Source: Desulfotomaculum sp. (GTDB lineage Bacteria > Bacillota > Desulfotomaculia > Desulfotomaculales > Nap2-2B). Taken from it: a DNA stretch of 43,851 nt. The notes beneath the pieces were generated by a model. The model ran no database searches. It was given only the letters and a program-made list of their open reading frames with translations, and had not been told where the DNA came from. The stretch spans positions 1 through 43,851 of the forward strand of contig DOTD01000040.1 of NCBI GenBank assembly GCA_003513005.1, written 5' to 3'. The position numbers and the translations under genes were made by a program. The stretch's first letter is position 1; every line of letters begins with the position of its first letter. This document shows, in pieces, positions 7,159 through 15,869 of the stretch.

Positions 7159-9324
7159 ATGAATTTCGAAGAGGAAAAAACAAAAGAATTACGCGAATAC
7201 ATAAGCGCTACGCATATGTTTTCACTGCTGATTCTGATTTGTTTTTTTATCCTGGATCGCAATTTTCTTCCCAAGGAAATTTATCCGGCCTCAAATATAA
7301 GGTATTTAATCTTAATTACACTTCTAATTTTTGGCGCAGTATTGTTGTATGTTCAAAACACATCCCTTCCGCTGCGAAATAAATCATTTTCCTGGATTGA
7401 TCTCGTTTATGTTGCCTTTCCCTTGATAATTTCTATATTTGCCTTGTTTACAGGCGGAAGTCACGTTCCATACGGCTGGATAATCTTTTTTTTGCCTATT
7501 CTAGTTACCGCCTCGGTTTTAGGCAAGGCAGCCGGCATGATTATGGCCTTCATCTGTGCTGTTATAATTATAGTACACCAGATTTCATTCCCTTTTATCA
7601 ATCCTTCCCTGCATGTTAATTGGCTGGAGCCGGTGCTTATTTTGATCAGCGTTATGTTTGTTGTCGGTTGGTTTATCGGGGGGCTTTCCGACCTGGAAGC
7701 CCAGCAGCAAAGACGGCTGCAGTACCGGCTTCAGCTGGAGGAGATAATTGCTAACATATCGACAAAATTTATCAGCCTTGCCTTGGAAGAGATAAACCTG
7801 GGGATAAACAACGCTTTAAAAATCATTGGGGATTTTAGCGGGGCGGACAGGGTTTACGTTGCGTATTTCCCTGAAAGCGGGTCAAATGAGTACACTTTTT
7901 ATAACTGGTTTGCTGAAGAGTATTCACCTCTACCTTTAAACGGGAATCTGTCAGCAGAAAAACATGTCTGGTGGTGGAGTAAACTAAACAGTTTTGAGAG
8001 TATCCATATTCCCAACGTCAAGGACTTGCCTTTTGAAGCAAGCGCTGAAAAAGAGTTTTTTTTATTTTTGGGAGTTCAATCGGTTATTGCGGCTCCTTTA
8101 ATCTATGGAAATAAATTAGTTGGTTTTATAGGAGCGGAAGCTAAAAAACCGGGGAAGCAATGGACTGATGAAATTATCATGCTCCTTAAGGTGACAGGAG
8201 ATATTTTAATCAGCGCTATCGAAAGAAATAAATCTGAAGAAGCGCTTCGCCTGTCAGAAGAATGTTTTTCAAATGTATTTAGGGCAAATCCTGTTTCAAT
8301 GTCCCTGATTGCGCTGGAAGACGAAAAAATTATTGACACAAATGAAGTTTTTTTGGAGAACTGCGGTTATAGCAGGGAAGAGATTATCGGCCGTTCCTTT
8401 TTTGATATTAATTTAATTAATCCCGTTGATTATTCCCGGATCATTGGAAGGATCAAGGAACATGGCCACATCTACAATTATGAGCTTGAATACTGTAAAA
8501 AGTCGGGAGAAAGCGGAATAGGTTTGTATTCAGGGGTTTTGATCAACATTCGGGGCCAGCTCTGTCTTTTAATGCTGGTTTACGATATTACCGTCTTGCG
8601 AAAATTTGAAAAGGAAATGCAGCGTTTGGAACGCTTAAACCTGATTGGGCAAATGGCCGCTGGAATTGCTCACGAGATAAGGAACCCTATGACAACTGTA
8701 CGGGGGTACCTGCAATACCTGAGTGACAAAAAGGAGTGCATGTCCTTTAAGGATGTGTTTGACCTAATGATTGACGAGCTTGACAGAGCTAACTCTATAG
8801 TTACAGATTATCTCTCACTGTCGAAACATAAAGCGATAGAGTTAAAAATTCAAAATCTAAATGACATTATCAAGTCGGCGTACCCCTTAATTCAGGCAGA
8901 CGTTAAAAAGGCTGGAGTTAAACTGGTTGTTGAAACTGAAAAGATCCCCGATCTGCCCCTGGACGAGAAGGAAATCCGTCAGCTTATTTTTAATCTCGTC
9001 CGCAACAGCATTGAGGCAATGACCAACGGGGGTATCTTAACTATCAGGACTTATCTGGATGACGAAGATATAGTTATGGCAGTCCAGGATCAGGGAGGGG
9101 GAATTGACACTGAGTTAATTGAAAAAATTGGCACACCTTTTTTTACAACCAAAAAAAACGGTACCGGGTTAGGTTTGTCGGTTTGTTACAGCATAGCTGA
9201 AAGACATAATGCGGTTATAAGAATCCACAGCGGTCCAGACGGGACAACTTTGTTAACAAAATTTGGGCGGGGGCTTGATCTGAATTGCATAACTTCTGAA
9301 CCCTTAGTGCAAGATTCATACTAG
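7159..9324 (+). CDS. membrane GAF-PAS sensor histidine kinase
   Basis: About 721 residues. An N-terminal block of some six transmembrane helices (to about residue 180) is followed by a GAF domain (about 190-355), a PAS domain (about 365-475), and a HisKA phosphoacceptor with His505 in GIAHEIRNP. A complete HATPase region ends the protein: NLVRNSIEA, then DQGGGI, then GTGLGLS. The domain order resembles orphan sporulation kinases of Firmicutes, not AgrC, which lacks a HisKA of this type. The open frame reaches back to 7129, but the ATG at 7159, two bases after the agrB stop, is preferred. No response regulator is adjacent, so the target may be a phosphorelay protein such as Spo0F or Spo0A; this is inference. 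Confidence 0.93.
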   Translation: MNFEEEKTKELREYISATHMFSLLILICFFILDRNFLPKEIYPASNIRYLILITLLIFGAVLLYVQNTSLPLRNKSFSWIDLVYVAFPLIISIFALFTGGSHVPYGWIIFFLPILVTASVLGKAAGMIMAFICAVIIIVHQISFPFINPSLHVNWLEPVLILISVMFVVGWFIGGLSDLEAQQQRRLQYRLQLEEIIANISTKFISLALEEINLGINNALKIIGDFSGADRVYVAYFPESGSNEYTFYNWFAEEYSPLPLNGNLSAEKHVWWWSKLNSFESIHIPNVKDLPFEASAEKEFFLFLGVQSVIAAPLIYGNKLVGFIGAEAKKPGKQWTDEIIMLLKVTGDILISAIERNKSEEALRLSEECFSNVFRANPVSMSLIALEDEKIIDTNEVFLENCGYSREEIIGRSFFDINLINPVDYSRIIGRIKEHGHIYNYELEYCKKSGESGIGLYSGVLINIRGQLCLLMLVYDITVLRKFEKEMQRLERLNLIGQMAAGIAHEIRNPMTTVRGYLQYLSDKKECMSFKDVFDLMIDELDRANSIVTDYLSLSKHKAIELKIQNLNDIIKSAYPLIQADVKKAGVKLVVETEKIPDLPLDEKEIRQLIFNLVRNSIEAMTNGGILTIRTYLDDEDIVMAVQDQGGGIDTELIEKIGTPFFTTKKNGTGLGLSVCYSIAERHNAVIRIHSGPDGTTLLTKFGRGLDLNCITSEPLVQDSY

Positions 9325-9416
9325 ATTTCGACAATCTATTGTAAAGAAAAATACCAATTATGACATTTTATTCAAAGTACAAATTTTCATAACAAAAAAA
9401 AGCCTTCCTTTAGAGG

Positions 9417-9446
9417 TTATCAACAGACTTATCCACATTATCCACA
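9417..9446 (+). promoter_or_regulatory. cluster of three DnaA-box matches
   Basis: Three nonamers within 30 bases on the same strand: TTATCAACA at 9417-9425, TTATCCACA at 9429-9437 and TTATCCACA at 9438-9446. The last two are perfect matches to the DnaA consensus and directly abut. They lie in the 331-base gap (9325-9655) between the kinase and the MFS gene. That gap otherwise holds only the palindrome and promoter listed next. Confidence 0.6.
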
Positions 9447-9516
9447 GATTTTAATTCACAGATGACATTTCAGCAGGTTATTTTCGACATTTGATTTTCC
9501 TAAGACTCAAGCAAAC

Positions 9517-9531
9517 TACCATAATATGGTA
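9517..9531. promoter_or_regulatory. 15-bp palindrome, possible operator
   Basis: TACCATAATATGGTA is a perfect seven-base inverted repeat around one central A. It lies about 140 bases upstream of the MFS gene start. Confidence 0.35.
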
Positions 9532-9578
9532 TTATTGCGATAAAAATCAAGTAAAAAACCTGTTCTAAATGTCAAGCT

Positions 9579-9608
9579 TTGTTCTGGTTCAGAACATAAT
9601 AATATGAT
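9579..9608 (+). promoter_or_regulatory. candidate promoter with overlapping inverted repeat, MFS gene
   Basis: TTGTTC at 9579-9584, an 18-base spacer, then TATGAT at 9603-9608. An inverted repeat, TGTTCTG at 9580-9586 and CAGAACA at 9590-9596, covers the -35 and spacer, as a repressor site would. The assignment is by eye only. Confidence 0.4.
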
Positions 9609-9655
9609 AATATTTGCTGGACGATAATGTTTTTAAAAAGCAGGAAGGCAACAAT

Positions 9656-10780
9656 TTGAGACATACTTTTTCTGTATCTTTGAAGGAGAACTCCCCGGAG
9701 TTAATTATTAACCTAATAAATTTTTTGCTCTACTTTGCTATCGAACTTTCCATTATATTCCTTCCTTTGCTGGGTGTTCAATTAGGAGCATCTGATTTTC
9801 AAGTGGGTTTGATAGGCACGTGTTACGGCGCCGCTTTCATGCTTTCCTCGCTTTTTTTTGGCTGGCGTTCAGATACACTGGGCCGCTTACCCTTAATTCG
9901 TTATGGCTTCTTAATAGCCTGTCTGGCTTTTTTACTCCAACTTTTGGCCAGTAATGTATTGCTTTTAATGCTGGCCAGGTCATTCGTAGGTTTTGCCATG
10001 GGTGTAGTGTCGGCGGCGCTGGTTGCTTTTGCTTATGAATCGGTAAGCCAACTTGGCAAATTCAGTTCATACGGCGCTTTGGGATGGATAGCCGGCGCAA
10101 TGACTGCCGGTATAATACAGGATTTCAACCATTTATTCTTCTTAAGCGGTATTTTGTGCTTGGTGGCTTTTCTGGTGTCTTTATGTCTAAAGGAAGAACT
10201 TGGACAAAGGAAAAAAGCGCCGGATTTTTTAGGGATCATTCGGCGCAATTTCCGTATTTACCTGGCTATTTTCCTGCGCCATCTGGGAGCAACGGCAGTA
10301 TGGCTGATCATGCCCCTTTACCTTGCTTCTATAGGGGCCGACAGGTACTGGATAGGGTTGCTCTGGAGCATTAATTTCGGCGCTCAGTTTATAGCAATGC
10401 GTTATGTGGAAAAGTTCAATGAAAATAAAGTATTTGCCCTGGGACAGATCCTTTCAATTCTGGTTTTTCTTGCCTACGGATTTATAAATAATTACCGGCA
10501 CCTGATTGCAGTTCAGGTAGCTCTGGGTATTTCCTGGTCCTGTTTATACGTTGGCGCCTTGCTGATTGTGCTGGGCAGCGGTGAGGATAAAGGTACGGCC
10601 AGCGGTATTTTCCAGTCCACTATTAACCTTTGCAATGCACTGGGTCCTTTCATTGGTGGAGCAGTGGCTCAGGGCATCGGTTACAAGGGGGTTATGTTTT
10701 TTGCGGCCTTTATAACTGTGGTCAGTTTTCTGACTGCTCTTCCGAAACCGGACAAAGCTTCAAATGAGACAATTTCCTGA
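9656..10780 (+). CDS. major facilitator superfamily transporter
   Basis: About 374 residues with some twelve hydrophobic helices in two halves joined by a basic loop near the middle (KEELGQRKKAPD). The loop after helix two reads GWRSDTLGRLPLIRYG, the classic MFS G-x3-D-x2-GR-R motif A. The open frame begins at 9614, but a TTG at 9656 is preferred because AGGAAGG (9642-9648) is seven bases upstream. It stands alone between two intergenic regions, with palindromes in its promoter region suggesting inducible control. The substrate cannot be read from sequence; a drug or metabolite exporter is the most common role for proteins of this size. Confidence 0.88.
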   Translation: MRHTFSVSLKENSPELIINLINFLLYFAIELSIIFLPLLGVQLGASDFQVGLIGTCYGAAFMLSSLFFGWRSDTLGRLPLIRYGFLIACLAFLLQLLASNVLLLMLARSFVGFAMGVVSAALVAFAYESVSQLGKFSSYGALGWIAGAMTAGIIQDFNHLFFLSGILCLVAFLVSLCLKEELGQRKKAPDFLGIIRRNFRIYLAIFLRHLGATAVWLIMPLYLASIGADRYWIGLLWSINFGAQFIAMRYVEKFNENKVFALGQILSILVFLAYGFINNYRHLIAVQVALGISWSCLYVGALLIVLGSGEDKGTASGIFQSTINLCNALGPFIGGAVAQGIGYKGVMFFAAFITVVSFLTALPKPDKASNETIS

Positions 10781-10936
10781 TAGACATCCATGCCGCTACG
10801 TATCTAACTGGAAACATTTAAGTAAATGGCAGGAATTACAACCACTCTGGTAAAACTTTTAATATAATAACAATAAGTATAGCCGGTCATGCGCAGGGAT
10901 TTTTTTGACGCAAGATTGAAAAGGTGTTGAATAGCA

Positions 10937-12301
10937 ATGTTAAAAATTTCGACAGCCATAATTATGGCCAGGATAGCCAATAGGTTAAGCCGTTTGTTTC
11001 GAAAAGGGAAAGGTTCTTCGCTGCCGGGAGTGGTAGCCTTGAAAATTTGCCCGGAAATTTTAGAAACGCTGGCCGGCCAGACAAAACTGGGGACAATTTT
11101 GGTTACCGGTACGAACGGCAAAACAACGACCAATAACATGCTGGCTGGGATACTGTCGAGTTCCGGTTACCGGGTAGTTGCAAACAGTATCGGGGCAAAT
11201 CTGATCGGCGGTGTAACTGCAGCCTTTATTGAAAAAGCCAGCCTTGGAGGAAAAGTTAATTGCGATTACGCCTGTCTGGAAGTTGACGAGGCATTCTTTC
11301 CGATAATAAGTAAAATAATAAAACCCGGAATAGTAATCGTGACGAATTTTTTCAGGGATCAACTTGACCGGTACGGTGAACTGGATAAGACAATTAAATT
11401 CGTTGAAGATGCCTTAAAAATGATTCCGGAACCAAAACTTGTTCTCAACGCCGATGATCCCCTTGTTGCAAAAATCCAGATTAATTCCGGGATACCTGCT
11501 TTCTTCTATGGTTTGGGGGAAAATACCGGCCTGTCAGAAAAAGGAGGGTTCCGCGTCCGGGAAGCAAGATTTTGTCCCTTTTGCGGCGAAAGGCTGGATT
11601 ATTCCTATTATCATTATGGCCAGCTGGGTAATTTTCAGTGTAATAAGTGCGGCTTTCACAGGCCTCCCGGAAAAGTTGAAGCTTGTGGAGCCGCTGCTTC
11701 CGACGGTAATTTCTCCTTTACTATACGTTACCCCGGGGGCAGTGTCCCTGTAAACTTGCCCCTGGGCGGGCTCTATAACATCTACAACGCGCTGGCGGCT
11801 TTTTCCGCCGGTTTTCTTTTAGAAAGAGATCCGTTAAAGATGAGTATGTGTCTGAAAAGTTACAGGCCGGCTACCGGAAGGATGGAGGAATTCAACTGTC
11901 CTGACAAAAAGGTTGTCCTCAACCTGGTTAAAAACCCGACCGGTTTTGGCGAAGGCTTGATGTACCTGCTTTCCTCTACAGGGCCGCTGGATGTCTTAAT
12001 TGCCATAAATGATCAGGCGGCAGACGGACGGGACATTTCCTGGCTGTGGGATGTCGATTTTGAAATATTGGAACAGATACACGGAAAAATTAATATTTTC
12101 GTCTGCGCGGGCCTGCGCGCTCAGGAGATGGGTGTGCGCTTGAAATATGCCGGTGTGCCGGCTGAAAAGATAATTGTCGAACCGGATTACAGCAATGCAG
12201 TCAGGCGCATCATGGGTGGTCAGGCACAGCATACATATCTTCTGGCAACCTATACTGCCCTGTGGCCGGTTGAAAAAGAGCTGAGAAAGTATGTTGCGTA
12301 A
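10937..12301 (+). CDS. murT: MurT, lipid II isoglutaminyl synthase ligase subunit
   Basis: With GatD this amidates the alpha-carboxyl of D-glutamate in lipid II, giving D-isoglutamine in peptidoglycan. The 454-residue Mur ligase-like protein has the ATP loop GTNGKTTTNN (about residues 57-66) and the four-cysteine zinc ribbon insert CPFCGERL with CNKCGF (about 212-240) that is diagnostic of MurT. A DUF1727 C-terminal domain follows. The ATG at 10937 has AAAAGGTG upstream. It overlaps gatD by 11 bases, matching the obligate heterodimer known from Staphylococcus and Streptococcus. Confidence 0.96.
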   Translation: MLKISTAIIMARIANRLSRLFRKGKGSSLPGVVALKICPEILETLAGQTKLGTILVTGTNGKTTTNNMLAGILSSSGYRVVANSIGANLIGGVTAAFIEKASLGGKVNCDYACLEVDEAFFPIISKIIKPGIVIVTNFFRDQLDRYGELDKTIKFVEDALKMIPEPKLVLNADDPLVAKIQINSGIPAFFYGLGENTGLSEKGGFRVREARFCPFCGERLDYSYYHYGQLGNFQCNKCGFHRPPGKVEACGAAASDGNFSFTIRYPGGSVPVNLPLGGLYNIYNALAAFSAGFLLERDPLKMSMCLKSYRPATGRMEEFNCPDKKVVLNLVKNPTGFGEGLMYLLSSTGPLDVLIAINDQAADGRDISWLWDVDFEILEQIHGKINIFVCAGLRAQEMGVRLKYAGVPAEKIIVEPDYSNAVRRIMGGQAQHTYLLATYTALWPVEKELRKYVA

Positions 12302-13046
12302 GGAGAAGAACTCCACCGGAATGATTCAAGTTTGTCATCTTTATCCGGATTTGCTTAACTTATATGGTGACCGGGGCAATGTACTGGCTTTTACAGCCCG
12401 CTGCCGCTGGCGTAATTTGCCCGTATTTGTACATCAGGTCCGTCCCGGGGAAAATGTTGATTTTAAAGAAATGGATTTTCTTTTCCTGGGAGGGGGGTCC
12501 GACCGTGAACAGGGCCTGATGGCTGAAGATCTTAAGAGCAGGACCGGGGAACTCGGCGAGGCGATAGAGGAAGGACTGGTTGTGCTGGCGATCTGCGGGG
12601 GTTATCAACTGCTGGGGAACTATTATCTGACGGGCGACGGAAAAGTGATCCCCGGGCTTGGTTTAATGAACCTCTACACACAGGCGGGTGAAAAGAGAAT
12701 GATCGGCAATGTTGCCGTAGAAATAAACCTTGATGGAAAAAAATATAAACTGGCGGGTTTTGAAAACCATGCCGGGAAGACTTACTTGAATAATGTCGCT
12801 TCCTTGGGGCGGGTGCTTTCCGGCTATGGGAACAACGGTGAGGACGGCTTAGAGGGCGCCCGTTATAAGAATGTTTTTTGCTCTTACCTCCACGGGCCTT
12901 TGCTTCCTAAAAATCCGGAACTGACCGATTATCTAATCAGTGCAGCTTTAAAAAGGCGCGGCCTTTCTCATCTGCTTGAGCCCCTTGATGACAGCCTGGA
13001 AGCGTCCGCCAAAAAAGCAATCCTGCATCGGATGCGCATTGATTAA
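12291..13046 (+). CDS. gatD: GatD, glutamine amidotransferase subunit of lipid II isoglutaminyl synthase
   Basis: A class I glutaminase-like subunit that supplies ammonia to MurT. Catalytic Cys102 lies in LAICGGYQLLG, with the family markers FLGGGSDREQ before it and the SYLHGPLLPKNPELTDYL histidine segment near the C-terminus. From the ATG at 12291 it is 251 residues. An internal ATG at 12321 would give a protein starting MIQVCHLYPDLLNLYGD, which aligns better with the usual N-terminus; its AAGGAG site lies 15 bases upstream, rather far. Translation is coupled to murT by the overlap. Confidence 0.95.
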   Translation: MLRKEKNSTGMIQVCHLYPDLLNLYGDRGNVLAFTARCRWRNLPVFVHQVRPGENVDFKEMDFLFLGGGSDREQGLMAEDLKSRTGELGEAIEEGLVVLAICGGYQLLGNYYLTGDGKVIPGLGLMNLYTQAGEKRMIGNVAVEINLDGKKYKLAGFENHAGKTYLNNVASLGRVLSGYGNNGEDGLEGARYKNVFCSYLHGPLLPKNPELTDYLISAALKRRGLSHLLEPLDDSLEASAKKAILHRMRID

Positions 13047-13092
13047 TTTGATTAATGAGCAGCCAATTAAGAATTTTCTATCTTCACTAATA

Positions 13093-13137
13093 AAAAGATT
13101 AATGTTATTATTTTTAAAAAATAACTTTTAATCTTTT
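13093..13137 (+). terminator. AT-rich hairpin after gatD
   Basis: AAAAGATTAA at 13093-13102 pairs with TTAATCTTTT at 13128-13137, with an inner GTTATT/AATAAC pairing. It is positioned as a terminator for murT-gatD but is entirely AT-rich, so its strength is uncertain. Confidence 0.5.
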
Positions 13138-13166
13138 ATTACCTTAATTAAGGGGGGTTGCAGGCA

Positions 13167-14144
13167 TTGTTTAAAACCAGAGTTACCGAAATGTTCGGAA
13201 TAGACTACCCAATAATCTGCGGGGGAATGCTTTGGGTAACCAGGGCCGAGTTGGCCGCTGCTGTTTCCAATGCTGGCGGATTAGGGATTATAACCTCTGC
13301 AAACCTGTTTGACGCCGAGGGCCTGCGCAAAGAAATACTAAAACTGAGGGAACTGACCGACAAACCGTTTGCCGTAAACTTAAGCTTGAACCCGACACTG
13401 AGAAAAACACCGAACGATGAATTTGTTCAAGTTATTGTTGAAGAGCATGTAAAAATTGCCGAAGTTTCCGGCGCCAGAAGCCCCGCGGAAGTCATTCCCG
13501 CCCTGCATGCCGGTGGAGTGAAGGTAATGGCGAAAGCCACCACGATCAGGCATGCTTTAAACGGAGAAAGGTCAGGAGCGGATGCGATGGTTATGCTGGG
13601 CATCGAAAACGGCGGGAATGTGGGCATGGAAGACGTATCGACAATGGTAATCGTACCTAAAGCCGTTGACGTTCTGAAAATACCTGTCATAGCGGCAGGA
13701 GGTGTTGCCGATGCCCGCGGTTTTGTGGCGGCGCTTGCGCTCGGCGCCGAGGCAGTCCTTATGGGAACCCGCTTCGTTACGACCCAGGAAAGCCCCGCAC
13801 ACCCCAAATATAAGGACTGGATCTTAAGGACCGAAGAATACCAGACGACACTTGCGCAGCGTTCGATTAAAAATACGCACAGGACTTTAATTAACCTTGC
13901 GGTACAAAAAACACTGGAACTTGAAGCAAGAGGTGCGACAATCGGCGAACTGGCCGGCTGGATCAGCGGCTTCAGCTACCGCAAGGGGGTTATTGATGGA
14001 GAACTGAACGCCGGAATGGCATACTGCGGCCAGATTGCAGGAATAATCCACGATATTCCGACGGTTAAGGAAGTTATTGACCGCATGGTTAACGGAGCTG
14101 AGGAAATCCACGAAAGGTTTGCCAGGATTGGCCTTTTCAAATAA
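13167..14144 (+). CDS. nitronate monooxygenase / NAD(P)H-dependent flavin oxidoreductase
   Basis: A 2-nitropropane dioxygenase-like TIM-barrel flavoprotein of about 325 residues. The N-terminal GIDYPIICGGM, the VMAKATT strand, the IPVIAAGGVADARG phosphate-binding loop and the following GAEAVLMGTRF are all family markers. Some members act as enoyl-ACP reductase FabK or unspecific flavin reductases, so the substrate stays open. The frame opens at a TTG at 13158, but the TTG at 13167 lies eight or nine bases after AAGGGGGG and gives a normal ribosome spacing. It is preceded by a hairpin terminator and followed closely by comEA. Confidence 0.9.
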   Translation: MFKTRVTEMFGIDYPIICGGMLWVTRAELAAAVSNAGGLGIITSANLFDAEGLRKEILKLRELTDKPFAVNLSLNPTLRKTPNDEFVQVIVEEHVKIAEVSGARSPAEVIPALHAGGVKVMAKATTIRHALNGERSGADAMVMLGIENGGNVGMEDVSTMVIVPKAVDVLKIPVIAAGGVADARGFVAALALGAEAVLMGTRFVTTQESPAHPKYKDWILRTEEYQTTLAQRSIKNTHRTLINLAVQKTLELEARGATIGELAGWISGFSYRKGVIDGELNAGMAYCGQIAGIIHDIPTVKEVIDRMVNGAEEIHERFARIGLFK

Positions 14145-14165
14145 CAACAAAGTCCGGGAGTAAAT

Positions 14166-14801
14166 GTGGCACAAATGTTTCAGTTGGAACGGCGGCAGCA
14201 ATTAGTTATTTTAATTATAGCGGCAGTGCTGCTTTTTGGAGCGGGCTACCGGTATGCCTGCTGGCAGCTGTCAAAAGCGGAAACAAACAGTGATAATACA
14301 GTTGTACAGTCGGAAGAAGAAGACAAGAACAGCCCCCCGGGAAAAATAAAGGTGCATATTGCCGGAGCGGTGCAAAAACCCGGCGTATATGAACTGGATG
14401 CCAGTTGCCGGGTAAACGATGCAGTCATTATGGCCGTTGCTTTGCCGACAGCAGACTTAAACTCTTTAAATCTGGCTGCGACGCTCACAGACGGGCAGAA
14501 AATAACCGTTTTTGAGCTGCAACAGACCGTACAAACCGGGAATTCAGCTTTGTTCAGCGCCCCGGCGGGCAGCAGCCAGTCAACAGAAATGAACAGCAGT
14601 ACGCAGGGCGGCTTGATTAACATTAATACTGCAAATCAAACTGAAATCGAGACACTGCCCGGTATTGGTCCCGCCCTTGCCGGAAGGATTATTCAGTACC
14701 GGGAGGAAAACGGCCCTTACCGGGTTCCGGAAGATATTAAAAATGTTTCTGGAATCGGGGATAAGCGCTATGAGGATATAAAAGACAAAATCACAATCTA
14801 A
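14166..14801 (+). CDS. comEA: ComEA-type competence DNA-binding protein
   Basis: A 211-residue membrane-anchored DNA receptor of the transformation machinery. One N-terminal transmembrane helix (about 13-29) is followed by an acidic linker, an SLBB domain (KVHIAGAVQKPGVYEL, about 60-120), a Ser/Gln-rich spacer, and a C-terminal helix-hairpin-helix pair starting ININTANQTEIETLPGIG and ending ISGIGDKRYEDIK-like. It starts at a GTG with GGGAG upstream. ComEC, to which it passes DNA, is 2.9 kb downstream, separated by unrelated small genes, whereas many Firmicutes have comEA and comEC adjacent. Confidence 0.95.
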   Translation: MAQMFQLERRQQLVILIIAAVLLFGAGYRYACWQLSKAETNSDNTVVQSEEEDKNSPPGKIKVHIAGAVQKPGVYELDASCRVNDAVIMAVALPTADLNSLNLAATLTDGQKITVFELQQTVQTGNSALFSAPAGSSQSTEMNSSTQGGLININTANQTEIETLPGIGPALAGRIIQYREENGPYRVPEDIKNVSGIGDKRYEDIKDKITI

Positions 14802-14888
14802 AGGAAACTTCCCAGGGGGACGTGTGTGTACAGGGGATTTACCGGCTGATTTATAAGGTGGAGTATATCTTAATTATTGCGTGTAATC

Positions 14889-14920
14889 GTAAGAAAGCTG
14901 GCGTAAGTCAGCTTTCTTAC
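14889..14920. terminator. 12-bp perfect hairpin after comEA
   Basis: GTAAGAAAGCTG at 14889-14900 pairs perfectly with CAGCTTTCTTAC at 14909-14920 around an eight-base loop. No T run follows, so termination efficiency is unclear. Confidence 0.5.
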
Positions 14921-15090
14921 TTGCGGGCTGGAAATATTTTAAGAGAGATTATGCGTCATATATTTTAGGCTTTTTGTAAGAATAGATGCCACAATTCTTT
15001 AAGCGCCCTTTAAGGATTTTTTAGAATCTTATATGGTATTGTTTAACTATGGTGCACCGGATAAAATTAAAAAACGAAAGAAGGTAATGT

Positions 15091-15527
15091 ATGAAGCGTT
15101 TTAAATGGCGTCTAGGAGCTGTTCTTTTAGCTGTGGTTGTTGTTATGGGGATATTATGGCCGGCATTGCTCTTGCCGGCACTAATTCCGGCAAAGCAGGT
15201 AATCCGCCTGCGGATAAACCGGATATGACTGCCATGTATCAAAGCTTTATATCAAAATTTGCGGACAATCTTGGCGTGACCGAGGACCAGGTAAAAGAAG
15301 CGCTGAAGGAAACACAATTGCAAATGATTGATGGCGCCGTAGAAGCCGGCACGATCACTCAGGATCAAGCTGGCAAAATGATCGAAAAAATTAATTCCGG
15401 CGAGGATTGCGGGTTTATTGGATTTGGTTTTTGCCATGGGCCTGGCGGCCATGGTCCCGGTGGGGAAGGTAAAGGCCCCGGATCGGCTCCGGTAAGCGGG
15501 GCAGGTGGCAGCGGCAATTCAAATTAG
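15091..15527 (+). CDS. secreted DUF2680-like small protein, apparent frameshift in the signal peptide
   Basis: An ATG at 15091 after an AAGAAGG site begins MKRFKWRLGAVLLAVVVVMG, a good signal peptide, but that frame then runs to a stop at about 15227. The mature part (GIALAGTNSGKAG onward, to 15527) lies in another frame, joined only by a shift near 15145-15160 around GGGG. The mature protein has a helical region resembling DUF2680 (LGVTEDQVKEALKETQ, then a GTITQDQAGKMIEKI repeat) and a Gly/Pro-rich tail. A single missing base, either a real mutation or a sequencing error, explains it; an internal start at 15105 would give a cysteine-rich nonsense N-terminus. Function unknown. Confidence 0.6.
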
Positions 15528-15644
15528 TAAAGATATATGAAAGACACCTATTTACATAAATTTCAGTTTTGCAATAGCCGTAGTGGTATTCCCGGAAAGA
15601 CCAGATCACATTTTTCAGCCCGGTGATCAAGGTCTTAAAAAGCA

Positions 15645-15676
15645 GCCCCCCCCGTCCGTTTGGACGGGGCTTTTTT
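15645..15676 (+). terminator. rho-independent terminator after the DUF2680-like gene
   Basis: CCCCGTCC at 15650-15657 pairs with GGACGGGG at 15662-15669 around GTTT; an outer GC pair and six Ts at 15671-15676 follow. Confidence 0.9.
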
Positions 15677-15869
15677 ATCTCAGGTAATATCTAAAGTTGT
15701 TTTTAACGTATCATATCATGCGACTGATTAAAAAGCTGGAAACGCTTTTTGATTCAATAAGAGGAGGTATTCCGCGGTGCCTAGAAAAAGGTATCTGCTC
15801 AGGCCCGTTTCGAATTGTTGAGAGGGAAAGTGACAAGCCATGGTTATGGTTGACAGACTTATTACAGAG

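Noticed and set aside
9580..9596. LexA (Cheo) box upstream of the MFS gene
   Set aside because: The dyad is GTTC...GAAC, the reverse order of the Gram-positive LexA site GAAC-N4-GTTC.
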